Source: Lentzea tibetensis (GTDB lineage Bacteria; Actinomycetota; Actinomycetes; Mycobacteriales; Pseudonocardiaceae). Taken from it: DNA of 64,000 nucleotides. Location of the stretch: the NCBI RefSeq assembly GCF_007845675.1, contig NZ_VOBR01000005.1, positions 124,001 through 188,000 on the forward strand, in the 5' to 3' direction. The notes beneath the pieces are model-generated. The model saw only the letters and a program-made list of their open reading frames with translations. It was not told where the DNA came from and ran no database searches. The translations under genes were made by a program, and so were the position numbers. Shown here one piece after another: positions 18,542 to 26,660 of the stretch (position 1 is its first letter; each line of letters opens with the position of its first letter).

Positions 18542-19423
18542 ATGGATATGACCCTCACTCTGAACAACGGCGTCGAAATGCCCTCGCTGGGGTTCGGCGT
18601 CTTCCAGACCCCGCCCGCGGAGACGGTCGAGGCGGTGGAGACGGCGCTGCGCACGGGCTACCGGCACATCGACACCGCGGCCGCCTACGGCAACGAACGC
18701 GAGGTGGGAGAAGGCATCCGACGCTCCGGGGTGGACCGGGACGAGGTGTTCGTCGAGACCAAGGTCTGGATCAACGACTACGGCTGTGACGCCACTCTGC
18801 ACGCCTTCGACAAGAGCGCGGGCAAGCTCGGCGTGGACCGGATCGACCTGTTGATCCTGCACCAGGCGCTGCCGTCGCGGTTCGACCTCACGATCGAGGC
18901 CTACCGCGCGTTGGAGAAGCTCCTCGCGGACGGGAAGGTGCGGGCGATCGGGGTCAGCAACTTCATGCCCGGCCACCTCGACGACCTGCTGAAGACGGCG
19001 ACCGTGGTGCCTGCGGTGAACCAGATCGAGGTGCATCCGTACTTTCAGCAGCCCGACGTCCTGGCGGCGAACGCCGCGCACGGCATCCTCACGCAGGCTT
19101 GGTCGCCGATCGGCGGGATCACCTTCTACCGCGACGGCGGCGGAGGGAGCACTCTCGACGACGAGACCATCACCAAGATCGCGGTAGCGCACGGCAAGAC
19201 CCCGGCGCAGGTCATGCTCCGCTGGCACCTGCAGCGCGGCCGTTCCGCGATTCCGAAGTCCACCAGGCCGCAGCGCATCGCCGAGAACTTCGAGGTGGTC
19301 GACTTCGATCTCACCGAGGCCGAACTCGCCGCCGTCGACGGTCTCGATCAGGGCGTGCGGCGCTGCCCCGAACCCGGCGACATCACCCTGGAGACCTTCG
19401 GGCGGGAGATCCCCGAGGCCTGA
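18542..19423 (+). CDS. Aldo/keto reductase
   Basis: A 293-residue NADPH-dependent oxidoreductase of the aldo/keto reductase TIM-barrel family, of the 2,5-diketo-D-gluconate reductase type. The catalytic tetrad is visible: Asp and Tyr in IDTAAAYGNE, Lys in ETKVW, and His in LLILHQA. Further signatures are AIGVSNF, VNQIEVHPY and the cofactor loop IPKSTRPQRIAENFEV. Length is slightly above the common 270-280. A TACGGT box and GAAGGG lie just before the ATG. It is the first gene right of tRNA-Lys. The physiological substrate is unknown. Confidence 0.93.
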   Translation: MDMTLTLNNGVEMPSLGFGVFQTPPAETVEAVETALRTGYRHIDTAAAYGNEREVGEGIRRSGVDRDEVFVETKVWINDYGCDATLHAFDKSAGKLGVDRIDLLILHQALPSRFDLTIEAYRALEKLLADGKVRAIGVSNFMPGHLDDLLKTATVVPAVNQIEVHPYFQQPDVLAANAAHGILTQAWSPIGGITFYRDGGGGSTLDDETITKIAVAHGKTPAQVMLRWHLQRGRSAIPKSTRPQRIAENFEVVDFDLTEAELAAVDGLDQGVRRCPEPGDITLETFGREIPEA

Positions 19424-19426
19424 CCG

Positions 19427-19719
19427 TCACCGCACCGGGGTGACCTGTCGCAACCAGGACGAGACGGCATCGCCCGCGTCGCGGACTTCCTCGCCGCGCA
19501 CGGCGGGACGGTCTTGCCGGCGAAGTCGAGACCTTCGGTGAAGGTGCGCATCACCATCGGCGGGCGGACGTTCCACAGTCCGCTGCCCAGCAGCACGACG
19601 TCGTAACCGGTGATGTCCGGAAGCGGTTCGGCGATGGCGGGCCGCGCGTCGGCGTCCTGCTCCCGCACGTTGCGGTCGACCGTCTCGTCGTAGTTGTCGG
19701 AGTACGGCTCGGCGGCCGC
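19427..19719 (-). pseudogene. Flavodoxin-like protein remnant
   Basis: Three signs of decay are visible. The middle, AAEPYSDNYDETVDRN through YDVVLLGSGLWNVRPP to LDFAGKTV, matches flavodoxin-like proteins. Its N-terminal FMN-loop part is missing at 19719. After GKTV about 30 residues are deleted and the frame shifts, and the C terminus EEVRDAGDAVSSWLRQ is then found in another frame, ending at a TGA at 19427. The surviving part cannot form a flavodoxin. The gene was head to head with the MFS remnant that begins at the same junction. Confidence 0.7.
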
Positions 19720-20905
19720 GACCTGACCCCGGCCACGCTCTCCTGGGTTCAGGACGCCTACACCCTCGTCTTCGGCGGCCTGCTGCTCCTCGGCGCCCGC
19801 GCGGGCGACCTGCTCGGCAGGAGGCCGCTGTTCCTCATCGGTCTGGCGATCTTCGGCATCGCCTCGCTGCTCATCGGGATCGCGCCCACCGGCTGGTGGA
19901 TCGTCGCCGCCCGCGGCCTTCAAGGAGTCGGCGGCGCCCTGACCGCCTGGGTCTCGTGGCGGGCGGCATTTCTCGTCAACGTCCCCATCGCCGCCCTCAT
20001 GATCATCGCCGCTCGTCGCGTGCTCGCCGAGACCGAACGCCGTCCAGGCAGCTTCGACCTCCTCGGGGCCCTCTGCGCCACCCCTCGGCATGAGCGCCCT
20101 GGTTTTCGGCATCGTGGAATCCACCGAACGCGGATGGACCGATCCGATCACCCTCGCCGCGCTGACCGCCGCGGCACTGCTGCAGGCGACGCTGGTCCTG
20201 CACGAGGCACGCGCACCTCAGCCGATCATGCCGTTGCGGCTTTTCCGCCACCGCGAACGAAGCGGCGCCTACGCCACCCGCCTGCTCTACATGGGCGCGA
20301 TGATCGGCTTCTTCTACTTCACCACCCAATACCTGCAAGACGCCCTCGGATTCACCCCGCTGCAGGCAGGACTCGGGTTCCTCCCGATGACCGCGGTCAA
20401 CTTCGCCGTCGCCATGGCCATCCCGCGCCTGACCCGGCGCATCCCCGGCCCCCTGTTGCTGCTCGCCGGAGTCATCACGACCCTCACCGGAATGCTCTGG
20501 CTCAGCCGCCTCGACCCCGCCGGCGCCTACCTGGAGACCGTCGCGCTGCCGATGCTGCTCATCGGCGCCGGCCAAGGACTCGCCTTCGCACCCATGACCA
20601 GCGCAGGCATCTCCGGCCTGTCCTCCGAGGACGCCGGAGCCGGTTCCGGCCTGATCAACACCGCCCACCAACTCGGCATGGCACTCGGACTCGGCGTCCT
20701 CGTCACCATCTCCGCCTCCACCGGGATCATCAACAGCCCGGCTGATGTCGCCGACCACGTCAGGACCGCGATCACCGGATCATCCGCACTGCTCGGGCTC
20801 GCCCTCGTCGTGGTGCTGCTCGTGGTCGTCCCAGTCGCGCGGATCCATGCTGGTCCTCAGGAGCGCGACGGAGTTGACGTCGAGGACTACCTCAACGATA
20901 ATTGA
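19720..20905 (+). pseudogene. DHA2-type MFS exporter remnant
   Basis: This is a broken 14-helix drug exporter of the EmrB/QacA kind. It begins in the first extracellular loop (DLTPATLSWVQDAYTLVFGG), so helix 1 and the start are missing. It has an in-frame deletion of about 50 residues between GGALTA and WVSWRAAFLVNVP near 19944. An extra C in the CCCC run at 20081-20084 shifts the frame, after which MSALVFGIVESTERGW continues to the stop at 20905. The downstream half, from ATG 20090, remains an open frame of 271 residues with about seven helices, but alone it should not transport. Confidence 0.75.
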
Positions 20906-20920
20906 GTCAATGAACGTTGA
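20891..20920 (+). promoter_or_regulatory. Two overlapping ArsR-type operators
   Basis: CTCAA-cgataa-TTGAG (20891-20906) and TCAA-tgaacg-TTGA (20907-20920) are dyads with 6-base spacers, the arrangement typical of ArsR/SmtB sites. They overlap the stop of the MFS remnant and the ATG of the ArsR-ArsC fusion, so repressor binding would block its transcription. Confidence 0.55.
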
Positions 20921-21602
20921 GTGGTCTTCCTCGGTGATCGAGCGAGCGCGGCTGCACGCGGCGCTCGGTGAACCCGCGCGGCTGGCGATCGTCGACCGTC
21001 TGCTGCTCGGTGACGCCTCTCCCGGCGAGATCGGCAAGTTGCTGGGTCTGCCCAGCAACTTGCTGGCGCACCACGTGAAGCTGCTCGAACAGGTCGGCGT
21101 GCTCGAGCGTTCTCGCTCAGAGGGCGATCACCGCCGCAACTACCTCCGCCTCCGGCCGGACGCGCTGACCGGCCTGGCACCGGTGGGCTCGCTGCGCGCC
21201 TCGCGGGTGGTGTTCGTCTGCACCCACAACTCGGCACGCTCGCAACTCGCCACCGCCCTGTGGAAGCGCCGCAGCACTGTCCCGGCTGCCTCAGCCGGCA
21301 CCGAGCCGGCCCAGCGCGTCCACCCGTTGGCCGTCGCCGCGGCCCGCGAGCACGGCCTGTCGCTCGCCAGGGCGCGCACCTCCCACATCAGCGACGTGCT
21401 GCGCCCCGACGACCTCGTCGTCGCCGTCTGCGACAACGCCCACGAACACCTCGACAGCCACGACGACCGGCTGCACTGGTCCGTCCCCGACCCGTCCCGC
21501 GTCGGCACCGACGACGCCTTCGACCGCGCTCTACGTGATCTCGCCGACCGGGTCGACCGGTTGGCACCCGCTGTTCACCACACCGGAGAGAGCGATGGCT
21601 GA
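20910..21602 (+). CDS. ArsR-type regulator fused to arsenate-reductase-like phosphatase domain
   Basis: A 230-residue two-domain protein. Residues 1-85 are an ArsR winged helix (HAALGEPARLAIVDRLLLGD, SPGEIGKLLGLPSNLLAHHVKLL). Residues about 95-225 are a low-molecular-weight phosphatase/arsenate reductase domain with the loop FVCTHNSARSQLA (CX5R type) and the Asp-Pro motif WSVPDPSRV. The fusion may couple arsenic sensing to arsenate reduction, or the catalytic domain may serve as a sensor. The ATG lies within a double dyad. It heads an operon with the MIP channel and ArsC. The regulator half lacks a Cys-rich metal site of the classical ArsR kind. Confidence 0.85.
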   Translation: MNVEWSSSVIERARLHAALGEPARLAIVDRLLLGDASPGEIGKLLGLPSNLLAHHVKLLEQVGVLERSRSEGDHRRNYLRLRPDALTGLAPVGSLRASRVVFVCTHNSARSQLATALWKRRSTVPAASAGTEPAQRVHPLAVAAAREHGLSLARARTSHISDVLRPDDLVVAVCDNAHEHLDSHDDRLHWSVPDPSRVGTDDAFDRALRDLADRVDRLAPAVHHTGESDG

Positions 21603-21731
21603 GACCCACCAACGCCGGGCGCAGCCAGATGGCTCGGCTTCTTCCAGCACCTCGCTGGTGACCGGGCCGTCGCCTGGCCGGGGGTTCCGAACCGGGTCGA
21701 GCTCGCAACTCACGTGCACAAGGGAGTGTTG

Positions 21732-22445
21732 ATGACGCGCAGGTTGGCTGCCGAGTTCCTCGGCAGCATGCTGCTGGCCGCGCTGGTGATCGGCTCGGGC
21801 ATCGCAGCCCAGCGCCTGTCGCCAGGTGATGTCGGTCTGCAGCTGCTGGAGAACGCGGCCGCGACGGCTGCCGGGCTGTACGCGCTGATCCTGATCTTCG
21901 GGCCGGTCAGCGGTGCTCACTTCAACCCGGTGGTGTCGCTGGTCGACGCGGCGTTCGGCGGGGTGTCGTGGCGTGACGCGCTGACCTACGTGCCCGCGCA
22001 GGTGATCGGCTGCATCACCGGCGCGGTGCTCGCGAACGTCATGTTCTCCGCGCCTGCCGTCAGCATCAGCACCACCGAACGCGCCACGGTCGCGCACGGG
22101 GTGTCGGAGGTCGTCGCCACGATCGGACTGCTGCTGGTGATCTTCTCGCTCGCGCGGTCCGGTCGGGCCGACCGCGCCCCGGCCGCGGTCGGTGCCTACA
22201 TCGGTGCGGCGTACTTCTTCACCAGCTCCACCAGCTTCGCCAACCCGGCCATCACCATCGGCAGGATGTTCAGCGACACCTTCGCCGGCATCACACCCGC
22301 GTCCGTGCTCCCGTTCATCGGCGCCCAACTGGTCGGCGGCGTGCTGGCCGTGGCGCTCCTGCGCCTGCTCTACCCGGACGTCACGGCCGGCCAGGCCGCG
22401 GACGTCGTGCTCCCCCACCCGGCAGAACTGAAGGGACGACCGTGA
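21732..22445 (+). CDS. MIP-family channel (aquaporin, AqpS-like) in the ars cluster
   Basis: A 237-residue membrane protein of the aquaporin/glycerol-facilitator family, with six hydrophobic helices and two NPA-type loops. The first reads SGAHFNPVVS (NPV instead of NPA) and the second SFANPAITIGR. ATG 21732 follows AGGGAG. It sits between an ArsR-ArsC fusion and ArsC, with which it shares a 4-base GTGA overlap. That placement matches AqpS-type channels, which let arsenite made by the reductase leave the cell downhill. The 129 bases before it hold no gene I can support. Confidence 0.88.
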   Translation: MTRRLAAEFLGSMLLAALVIGSGIAAQRLSPGDVGLQLLENAAATAAGLYALILIFGPVSGAHFNPVVSLVDAAFGGVSWRDALTYVPAQVIGCITGAVLANVMFSAPAVSISTTERATVAHGVSEVVATIGLLLVIFSLARSGRADRAPAAVGAYIGAAYFFTSSTSFANPAITIGRMFSDTFAGITPASVLPFIGAQLVGGVLAVALLRLLYPDVTAGQAADVVLPHPAELKGRP

Positions 22446-22849
22446 CGACCAAACCAGAGGTGCTGTTCGTCTGCGTGCACAACGCGGGCCGCTCGCAGAT
22501 GGCCGCCGCGCTGCTGCAGCACTACGGGCTGGGCCGGATCGCGGTGCGTTCCGCGGGTTCCGCGCCCGCCGAGAAGGTCAACCCCGCCGCCGCCGGGGCG
22601 CTCGCCGAGTGGGGACTGGACATCACCGCCGAGGTGCCGTCGAAGCTGACCACCGAAGACGTCGAGGCGTCCGACGTGGTGATCACCATGGGGTGCGGTG
22701 ACACCTGCCCGGTGTTCCCCGGCAAGCGTTACCTCGACTGGCAGCTCGACGACCCGGCGGGCCAGGGCCTGGAGGCGGTGCGGCCGATCCGCGACGAGAT
22801 CGACCGCCGAGTCCGCGGTCTCGTGGCCGAACTGCTCGATCAGGGCTGA
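22442..22849 (+). CDS. arsC: Arsenate reductase, low-molecular-weight phosphatase type
   Basis: A 135-residue enzyme that reduces arsenate to arsenite. The active-site loop is LFVCVHNAGRSQMAAALL, with the nucleophilic Cys and the loop Arg, and the second motif is MGCGDTCPVFPGKRYLDWQL, carrying the resolving Cys residues and Asp. The length is typical. It may use thioredoxin or mycothiol/mycoredoxin, which the sequence does not decide. The GTG start overlaps the channel gene stop, so expression is coupled, and the gene converges with arsM five bases away. Confidence 0.93.
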   Translation: MTTKPEVLFVCVHNAGRSQMAAALLQHYGLGRIAVRSAGSAPAEKVNPAAAGALAEWGLDITAEVPSKLTTEDVEASDVVITMGCGDTCPVFPGKRYLDWQLDDPAGQGLEAVRPIRDEIDRRVRGLVAELLDQG

Positions 22850-22853
22850 CATC

Positions 22854-23753
22854 TCAGCCTTGGCAGCCGCACCCGGCGGCTGCCTTGGCCTGAGCCGCGG
22901 TGACACCAGGATCAACGGGCTGTTCGCCGGGCGTGCAGCACGCGTTGACACCGCAGCACGCCTCTTCGCTTTGTGGCGCAACGGTTTCGTGTGCGGATTC
23001 CGCGCCGATCGGCTTGGTGGCGTGGACGATCGCGGAGTGCATGCCATCAACGGCCTCGAACGTCGTCGTGATTTCGACGTCGGCGAAGCCGGCGGCCAGC
23101 AGGCCTTCGCGGTACTCGGTGAAGGTGAGGGCTCCGGCGATGCAGCTGACGTACGAACCCCGCTCAGCTCGCTCAGCGGGCGTGAGGTGGTCGTCGGCGA
23201 CGACGTCGGCGACGCCGACGCGGCCACCGGGACGAAGCACGCGGAACGTCTCGGCGAACACAGCGGGCTTGTCGACGGACAGGTTGATGACGCAGTTGGA
23301 GATCACGACGTCGATCGTGTTGGAGGGCAACGGGATCGCCTCGATGGTGCCCTTCAGGAACTCGACGTTGGTGGCACCGGCCTTGGCTGCGTTGGACAAG
23401 GCCAACGCGAGCATCTCGTCGGTCATGTCCAGGCCGTAGGCCTTGCCGCTCGGGCCGACCCGGCGCGCCGAGAGCAGCACGTCGATGCCACCACCGGAGC
23501 CGAGGTCGAGCACCCGCTCACCCTCACGGAGTTCGGCGACCGCGATGGGGTTGCCGCACCCGAGAGACGCGGCGACGGCCTCGGCGGGCAGCTCGTCGCG
23601 TTCGGTCGCCGCGTAGAGGCCGGCGCCGAAGCCGGCGTCCACGTCCACGGCCTGCGGCCCGCAGCACCCGCCCCCTCCCTCCGTCACGGCGGTCGCCGCG
23701 GCGGCGTAGCGGGCGCGAACGGTCTCCCGCAGGTCGACGCTCTGCTCACTCAT
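22854..23753 (-). CDS. arsM: Arsenite S-adenosylmethionine methyltransferase
   Basis: A 299-residue class I methyltransferase that methylates trivalent arsenic. The SAM-binding motif is VLDLGSGGGIDVLL (about residues 81-94). The conserved As(III)-binding cysteines are in place: the CC pair at 30-31, C66 in LGCGNP, C154 in ISNCVINL and C204 in SYVSCIAG. The C-terminal tail carries extra cysteine clusters (ACCGVNACC and GCGCQ), seen in some ArsM proteins. The start follows GGAGGTG. It is divergent from arsR with a shared operator region, so arsenite probably induces both. Confidence 0.95.
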   Translation of the reverse strand: MSEQSVDLRETVRARYAAAATAVTEGGGGCCGPQAVDVDAGFGAGLYAATERDELPAEAVAASLGCGNPIAVAELREGERVLDLGSGGGIDVLLSARRVGPSGKAYGLDMTDEMLALALSNAAKAGATNVEFLKGTIEAIPLPSNTIDVVISNCVINLSVDKPAVFAETFRVLRPGGRVGVADVVADDHLTPAERAERGSYVSCIAGALTFTEYREGLLAAGFADVEITTTFEAVDGMHSAIVHATKPIGAESAHETVAPQSEEACCGVNACCTPGEQPVDPGVTAAQAKAAAGCGCQG

Positions 23754-23818
23754 CTGTGCGCACCTCCAGGCTGTATTGAAGTCTGTCTATGCAATGTTGC
23801 GCCCACGCCGACGGACAG

Positions 23819-23828
23819 TCAATATTGA
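23819..23828. promoter_or_regulatory. ArsR-type palindrome between arsM and arsR
   Basis: TCAATATTGA is a perfect 10-bp palindrome 3 bases before the arsR ATG. A related half site, TATTGAA, lies at 23774 near the arsM start. Both are AT-rich islands in GC-rich DNA and suit autoregulation by the adjacent ArsR. Confidence 0.5.
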
Positions 23829-23831
23829 AAG

Positions 23832-24185
23832 ATGTCGAAGCAAGAGGGCGGCTGCTGCGAGGGCCTGTCGGACGCGCCGCTGGCCGAGGATCAGGCAGTC
23901 GAGCTGGCGACGATGTTCAAGGCGCTCGGCGACCCGGTGCGCCTGCGACTGCTGTCGCTGATCGCCTCTCAGCCCGACGAGGTCTGCGTCTGCGAGCTCA
24001 CGCCGGCGTTCGAGCTCTCCCAGCCGACGATCTCCCACCACCTCAAGGTGCTTCGCCAGGCCGGCCTGGTCGAGTCCGAGCGGCGCGGCACGTGGGTGTA
24101 CTACCGAGTGCGCCCGGAGACCACCGACAGGCTGGCCGCCGTGCTGGCCACCGCGACCGGCGATCGGCGCGTCGCCGCGCTGTAG
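23832..24185 (+). CDS. arsR: ArsR-family arsenic-responsive repressor
   Basis: A 117-residue winged-helix repressor: MFKALGDPVRLRLLSLIAS, then DEVCVCELTPAFELSQPTISHHLKVL. The VCVCEL motif is the helix-3 cysteine pair of the ELCVCDL-type As(III)/Sb(III) site, and a further CC pair lies at residues 8-9. It probably represses itself and arsM from the palindrome upstream and is released by arsenite. Confidence 0.93.
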   Translation: MSKQEGGCCEGLSDAPLAEDQAVELATMFKALGDPVRLRLLSLIASQPDEVCVCELTPAFELSQPTISHHLKVLRQAGLVESERRGTWVYYRVRPETTDRLAAVLATATGDRRVAAL

Positions 24186-24186
24186 C

Positions 24187-24297
24187 TCACGCCAACGGCT
24201 TCGCGATCGGCATGCTCGCGGTCGAGAGCACAGCCGCCAACGCTCCGATCACGCCCAGCACGACGAACACCGCCCAGGTAGCCGGGCTGCGCCATGG
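24187..24297 (-). pseudogene. C-terminal remnant of a membrane transporter
   Basis: Directly downstream of the flavoprotein gene on the same strand, about 37 residues read TPWRSPATWAVFVVLGVIG followed by ALAAVLSTASMPIAKPLA and a stop. This is a hydrophobic helix with a basic flank, like the last helix of an MFS exporter. There is no start codon and nothing upstream to complete it. Deletion of an exporter gene from the ars cluster is the simplest reading, but the fragment is too short to name a family. Confidence 0.4.
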
Positions 24298-24299
24298 TG

Positions 24300-25631
24300 T
24301 CAGCGGGCACTGGGCGCGAGGCCGATCGTCACGTCGACCGACTCCGACGCACCGCAGCAGCCCCCGGAGTTCTTCACCTCGTCCGGGGCGTCGAACACGC
24401 CGGCTCCACCGCACACTCCGGTCTCCGGCAGCACGAGCTCGACCCGTCCGGCCGACTCGTGGTCGCCCGCGATCGCGGCAACCACAGAACGGGCCTGCTC
24501 GTAGCCGGTGAGCGCGAGGAACGTCGGCGCGCGGCCGTAGCTCTTCATGCCGACCAGGTAGACGCCCGGCTCGGGGTGCCGCAGTTCAGCTTCGCCGTGT
24601 GGGTAGACGGTGCCGCAGGAATGGACGTTCGGGTCGATCAGCGGTGCCAGCTCGGTCGGCGCCTGCAGCACCGGGTCGAGGTCGAGCCGGATCTCCGACA
24701 GCCACGACAGGTCCGGCCGGAACCCGGTCAGCACAACAACTTCGTCGATGCCCTCAACTCGGTGGCCGTCGAACGACTCCAGCGTCAGACTGCCGTCCGC
24801 CGTGCGCTCGACATGCGCGGTGCGGAATCCGGTGACGGTCTCGATGTGCCCGGCCTCGGCGGCCTTCTGGGCCCGCAGCCCCAACGCGCCGCGCGCGGGC
24901 AGCTGGTCGGCTTCTCCCCCACCGAACACGTTGCCGACCGCACCGCGGCGCAGCAGCCACACGATCTTCGTGCCGGGTTCCCGCTCGGCGAGGTCGGCCA
25001 GCGCCACCAGCGCGGTCAGGGCGGAGTGCCCGCTGCCTGCGACTGCGATCCGCTTGCCCGCGTATCGCGCCCGTTCCACCGCGAGGTCCGGCACGCGGTA
25101 GTTGATCCGCGCGGCCGAGGCGTGCTCCCCCACCGCTGGAAGGCCGTCACCGCCAAGAGGGTTCGGCGAGCCCCACGTACCGGACGCGTCGACCACCGCT
25201 CGCGCTGTGAGCCGCTCCTCGCCGTCAGCGGTCCGCACGTGCACGGTCAGCGGCTCGTCCTCGCGGCCGGCGTCGACCACCCGGTCACGGCCGCGCCGCG
25301 CGACACCGACAACGCGCACACCGAACCGCACCCGGTCACCGAGGGCGTCGGCCAGCGGCCTGAGGTAGAGGTCGGCCCACTCCGCGCCGGTCGGATAGGT
25401 GCCACCGTCGGGACGCACCCACCCGGCCCGAACCAGCAGCCGCTCCGCCGCCGGGTCGACCAGCTCGCTCCACCGCGAGAACAACCGGACGTAGTTCCAC
25501 CGAGACACGGCGGCACCCGCCCGGTCGCCCGCTTCCAGCACGAGCACCTGCTCGCCCCGTTCGACCAGGTGCGCCGCCGCAGACAAACCCGCAGGCCCGG
25601 CACCTACCACGACGACTGGCAACTCGCTCAC
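24300..25631 (-). CDS. FAD/NAD(P)-dependent oxidoreductase of the ars cluster (ArsO-like)
   Basis: A 443-residue flavoprotein with an N-terminal FAD fold (VVVVGAGPAGLSAAAHL), a second dinucleotide fold (IAVAGSGHSALTALVALADL) and the late motif VVVLTGFRPDLSWL. It resembles the flavin-dependent monooxygenase-like proteins found in ars operons (ArsO). The C-terminal tail holds cysteine clusters (GVCGGAG and GGCCGAS), unusual for ordinary monooxygenases and suggestive of arsenic binding or thiol exchange. The gene is divergent from the ArsR-GNAT fusion, with shared operator-like dyads. The reaction is unproven. Confidence 0.8.
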   Translation of the reverse strand: MSELPVVVVGAGPAGLSAAAHLVERGEQVLVLEAGDRAGAAVSRWNYVRLFSRWSELVDPAAERLLVRAGWVRPDGGTYPTGAEWADLYLRPLADALGDRVRFGVRVVGVARRGRDRVVDAGREDEPLTVHVRTADGEERLTARAVVDASGTWGSPNPLGGDGLPAVGEHASAARINYRVPDLAVERARYAGKRIAVAGSGHSALTALVALADLAEREPGTKIVWLLRRGAVGNVFGGGEADQLPARGALGLRAQKAAEAGHIETVTGFRTAHVERTADGSLTLESFDGHRVEGIDEVVVLTGFRPDLSWLSEIRLDLDPVLQAPTELAPLIDPNVHSCGTVYPHGEAELRHPEPGVYLVGMKSYGRAPTFLALTGYEQARSVVAAIAGDHESAGRVELVLPETGVCGGAGVFDAPDEVKNSGGCCGASESVDVTIGLAPSAR

Positions 25632-25645
25632 GACACACCCCTTGT

Positions 25646-25720
25646 ATCGACAGATTTCGAATCAACACGAGGGACTGTATCGACGGGGATCGATTGACGC
25701 AACCATCGATTTGTGTCGAT
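25646..25720. promoter_or_regulatory. Operator dyads between the flavoprotein and ArsR-GNAT genes
   Basis: ATCGA-cagatt-TCGA (25646-25660) and ATCGA-tttgtg-TCGAT (25705-25720) share half sites and a 6-base spacer, one near each divergent start; related half sites lie between them. This spacing is typical of ArsR-family sites, and the ArsR domain of the neighbouring fusion protein is the obvious candidate to bind them. Confidence 0.55.
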
Positions 25721-25729
25721 ACTTCAGTC

Positions 25730-26566
25730 ATGACGACGACAGCGGCCTCGCCGGCCGTGCTGCCCACTGACGACGCCGCGACCTACGCGGACTGGTTCGC
25801 GTGCCTCGCCGAGCCGACCCGTGTGCGGCTGCTGCACGCGGTCGCGACCGCTGGACGCGCGATGACCGTCGGCGAGCTGACCGAGTTGCTCGGCATCAGC
25901 CAATCGACGTGCTCGCACCACGTGCGCAAGCTGGCGGAGGTCGGTTTCGTGCGAGTGCACAAGGAAGGCACCGCCACGCACGTGAGCGTGAACCCGTCCT
26001 GCTGCACCGGCCTCCCCCACGCGGCCGACGTCGTCATGGGCGTGCTCGCACCCCGCCCGTGCTGCCCGGACAACCTGCCGCTCGACGTGACCGTCCGCGC
26101 GATGCGCGACGACGACTGGACCGCCGTGCGCCGCATCTACGCCGAGGGCATCGCCACCGGCGACGCCACGTTCGAAACCGAAGTCCCCCCACGCAGAGCG
26201 CTCGACGCCAAGTGGCTGCGCGACCACCGCTGGATCGCCGAAGTCGACGGCTCGGTCGCAGGCTGGGCTGCAGCCACACCAGTGTCCACACGGGACTGCT
26301 ACGCGGGCGTCGCCGAGCATTCCGTCTACGTCAGCGCCGACCACCGCGGCCGAGGTGTTGGCAAAGTCCTGCTGCACAAGCTGGTCACCGCCGCCGATGA
26401 CGCAGGTCTGTGGACTTTGCAGACCTCGATCTTCCCCGAGAACCGCGCCAGCCTCGCCCTGCACCACGCCGCGGGCTTCCGCACCCTCGGCGTCCGCGAA
26501 CGCATCGCCCAACACCACGGCGTGTGGCGCGACACCGTCTTCCTCGAACGCCGCGCAGCGAGCTGA
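25730..26566 (+). CDS. ArsR-type regulator fused to GNAT acetyltransferase (ArsN-like)
   Basis: A 278-residue fusion. Residues 15-105 are an ArsR winged helix (CLAEPTRVRLLHAVAT, ELLGISQSTCSHHVRKL) with cysteine pairs CC at 91-92 and 111-112, a plausible metalloid site. Residues about 120-275 are a GNAT domain close to phosphinothricin acetyltransferases (VRAMRDDDWTAVRRIYAEGI, SVYVSADHRGRGVGKVLLHKL, FPENRASLALHHAAGFRTLG). GNATs in ars operons (ArsN) acetylate arsinothricin or phosphinothricin. The protein may therefore sense trivalent arsenicals and inactivate an amino-acid analogue. Its start lies 10 bases from the operator dyad. Confidence 0.85.
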   Translation: MTTTAASPAVLPTDDAATYADWFACLAEPTRVRLLHAVATAGRAMTVGELTELLGISQSTCSHHVRKLAEVGFVRVHKEGTATHVSVNPSCCTGLPHAADVVMGVLAPRPCCPDNLPLDVTVRAMRDDDWTAVRRIYAEGIATGDATFETEVPPRRALDAKWLRDHRWIAEVDGSVAGWAAATPVSTRDCYAGVAEHSVYVSADHRGRGVGKVLLHKLVTAADDAGLWTLQTSIFPENRASLALHHAAGFRTLGVRERIAQHHGVWRDTVFLERRAAS

Positions 26567-26660
26567 CTCCGGGAGCCTCAGGAACGGACGGACCGCGCTG
26601 CTGATCTCACACCGCCACAACACTGTTCGCGATTGACATCAGCCGCGCATTGACCCGGTA

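Noticed and set aside
21595-21728. A 45-codon ORF between the ArsR-ArsC fusion and the MIP channel
   Set aside because: It overlaps the upstream stop and has low-complexity Ser/Thr sequence without a ribosome site of its own.
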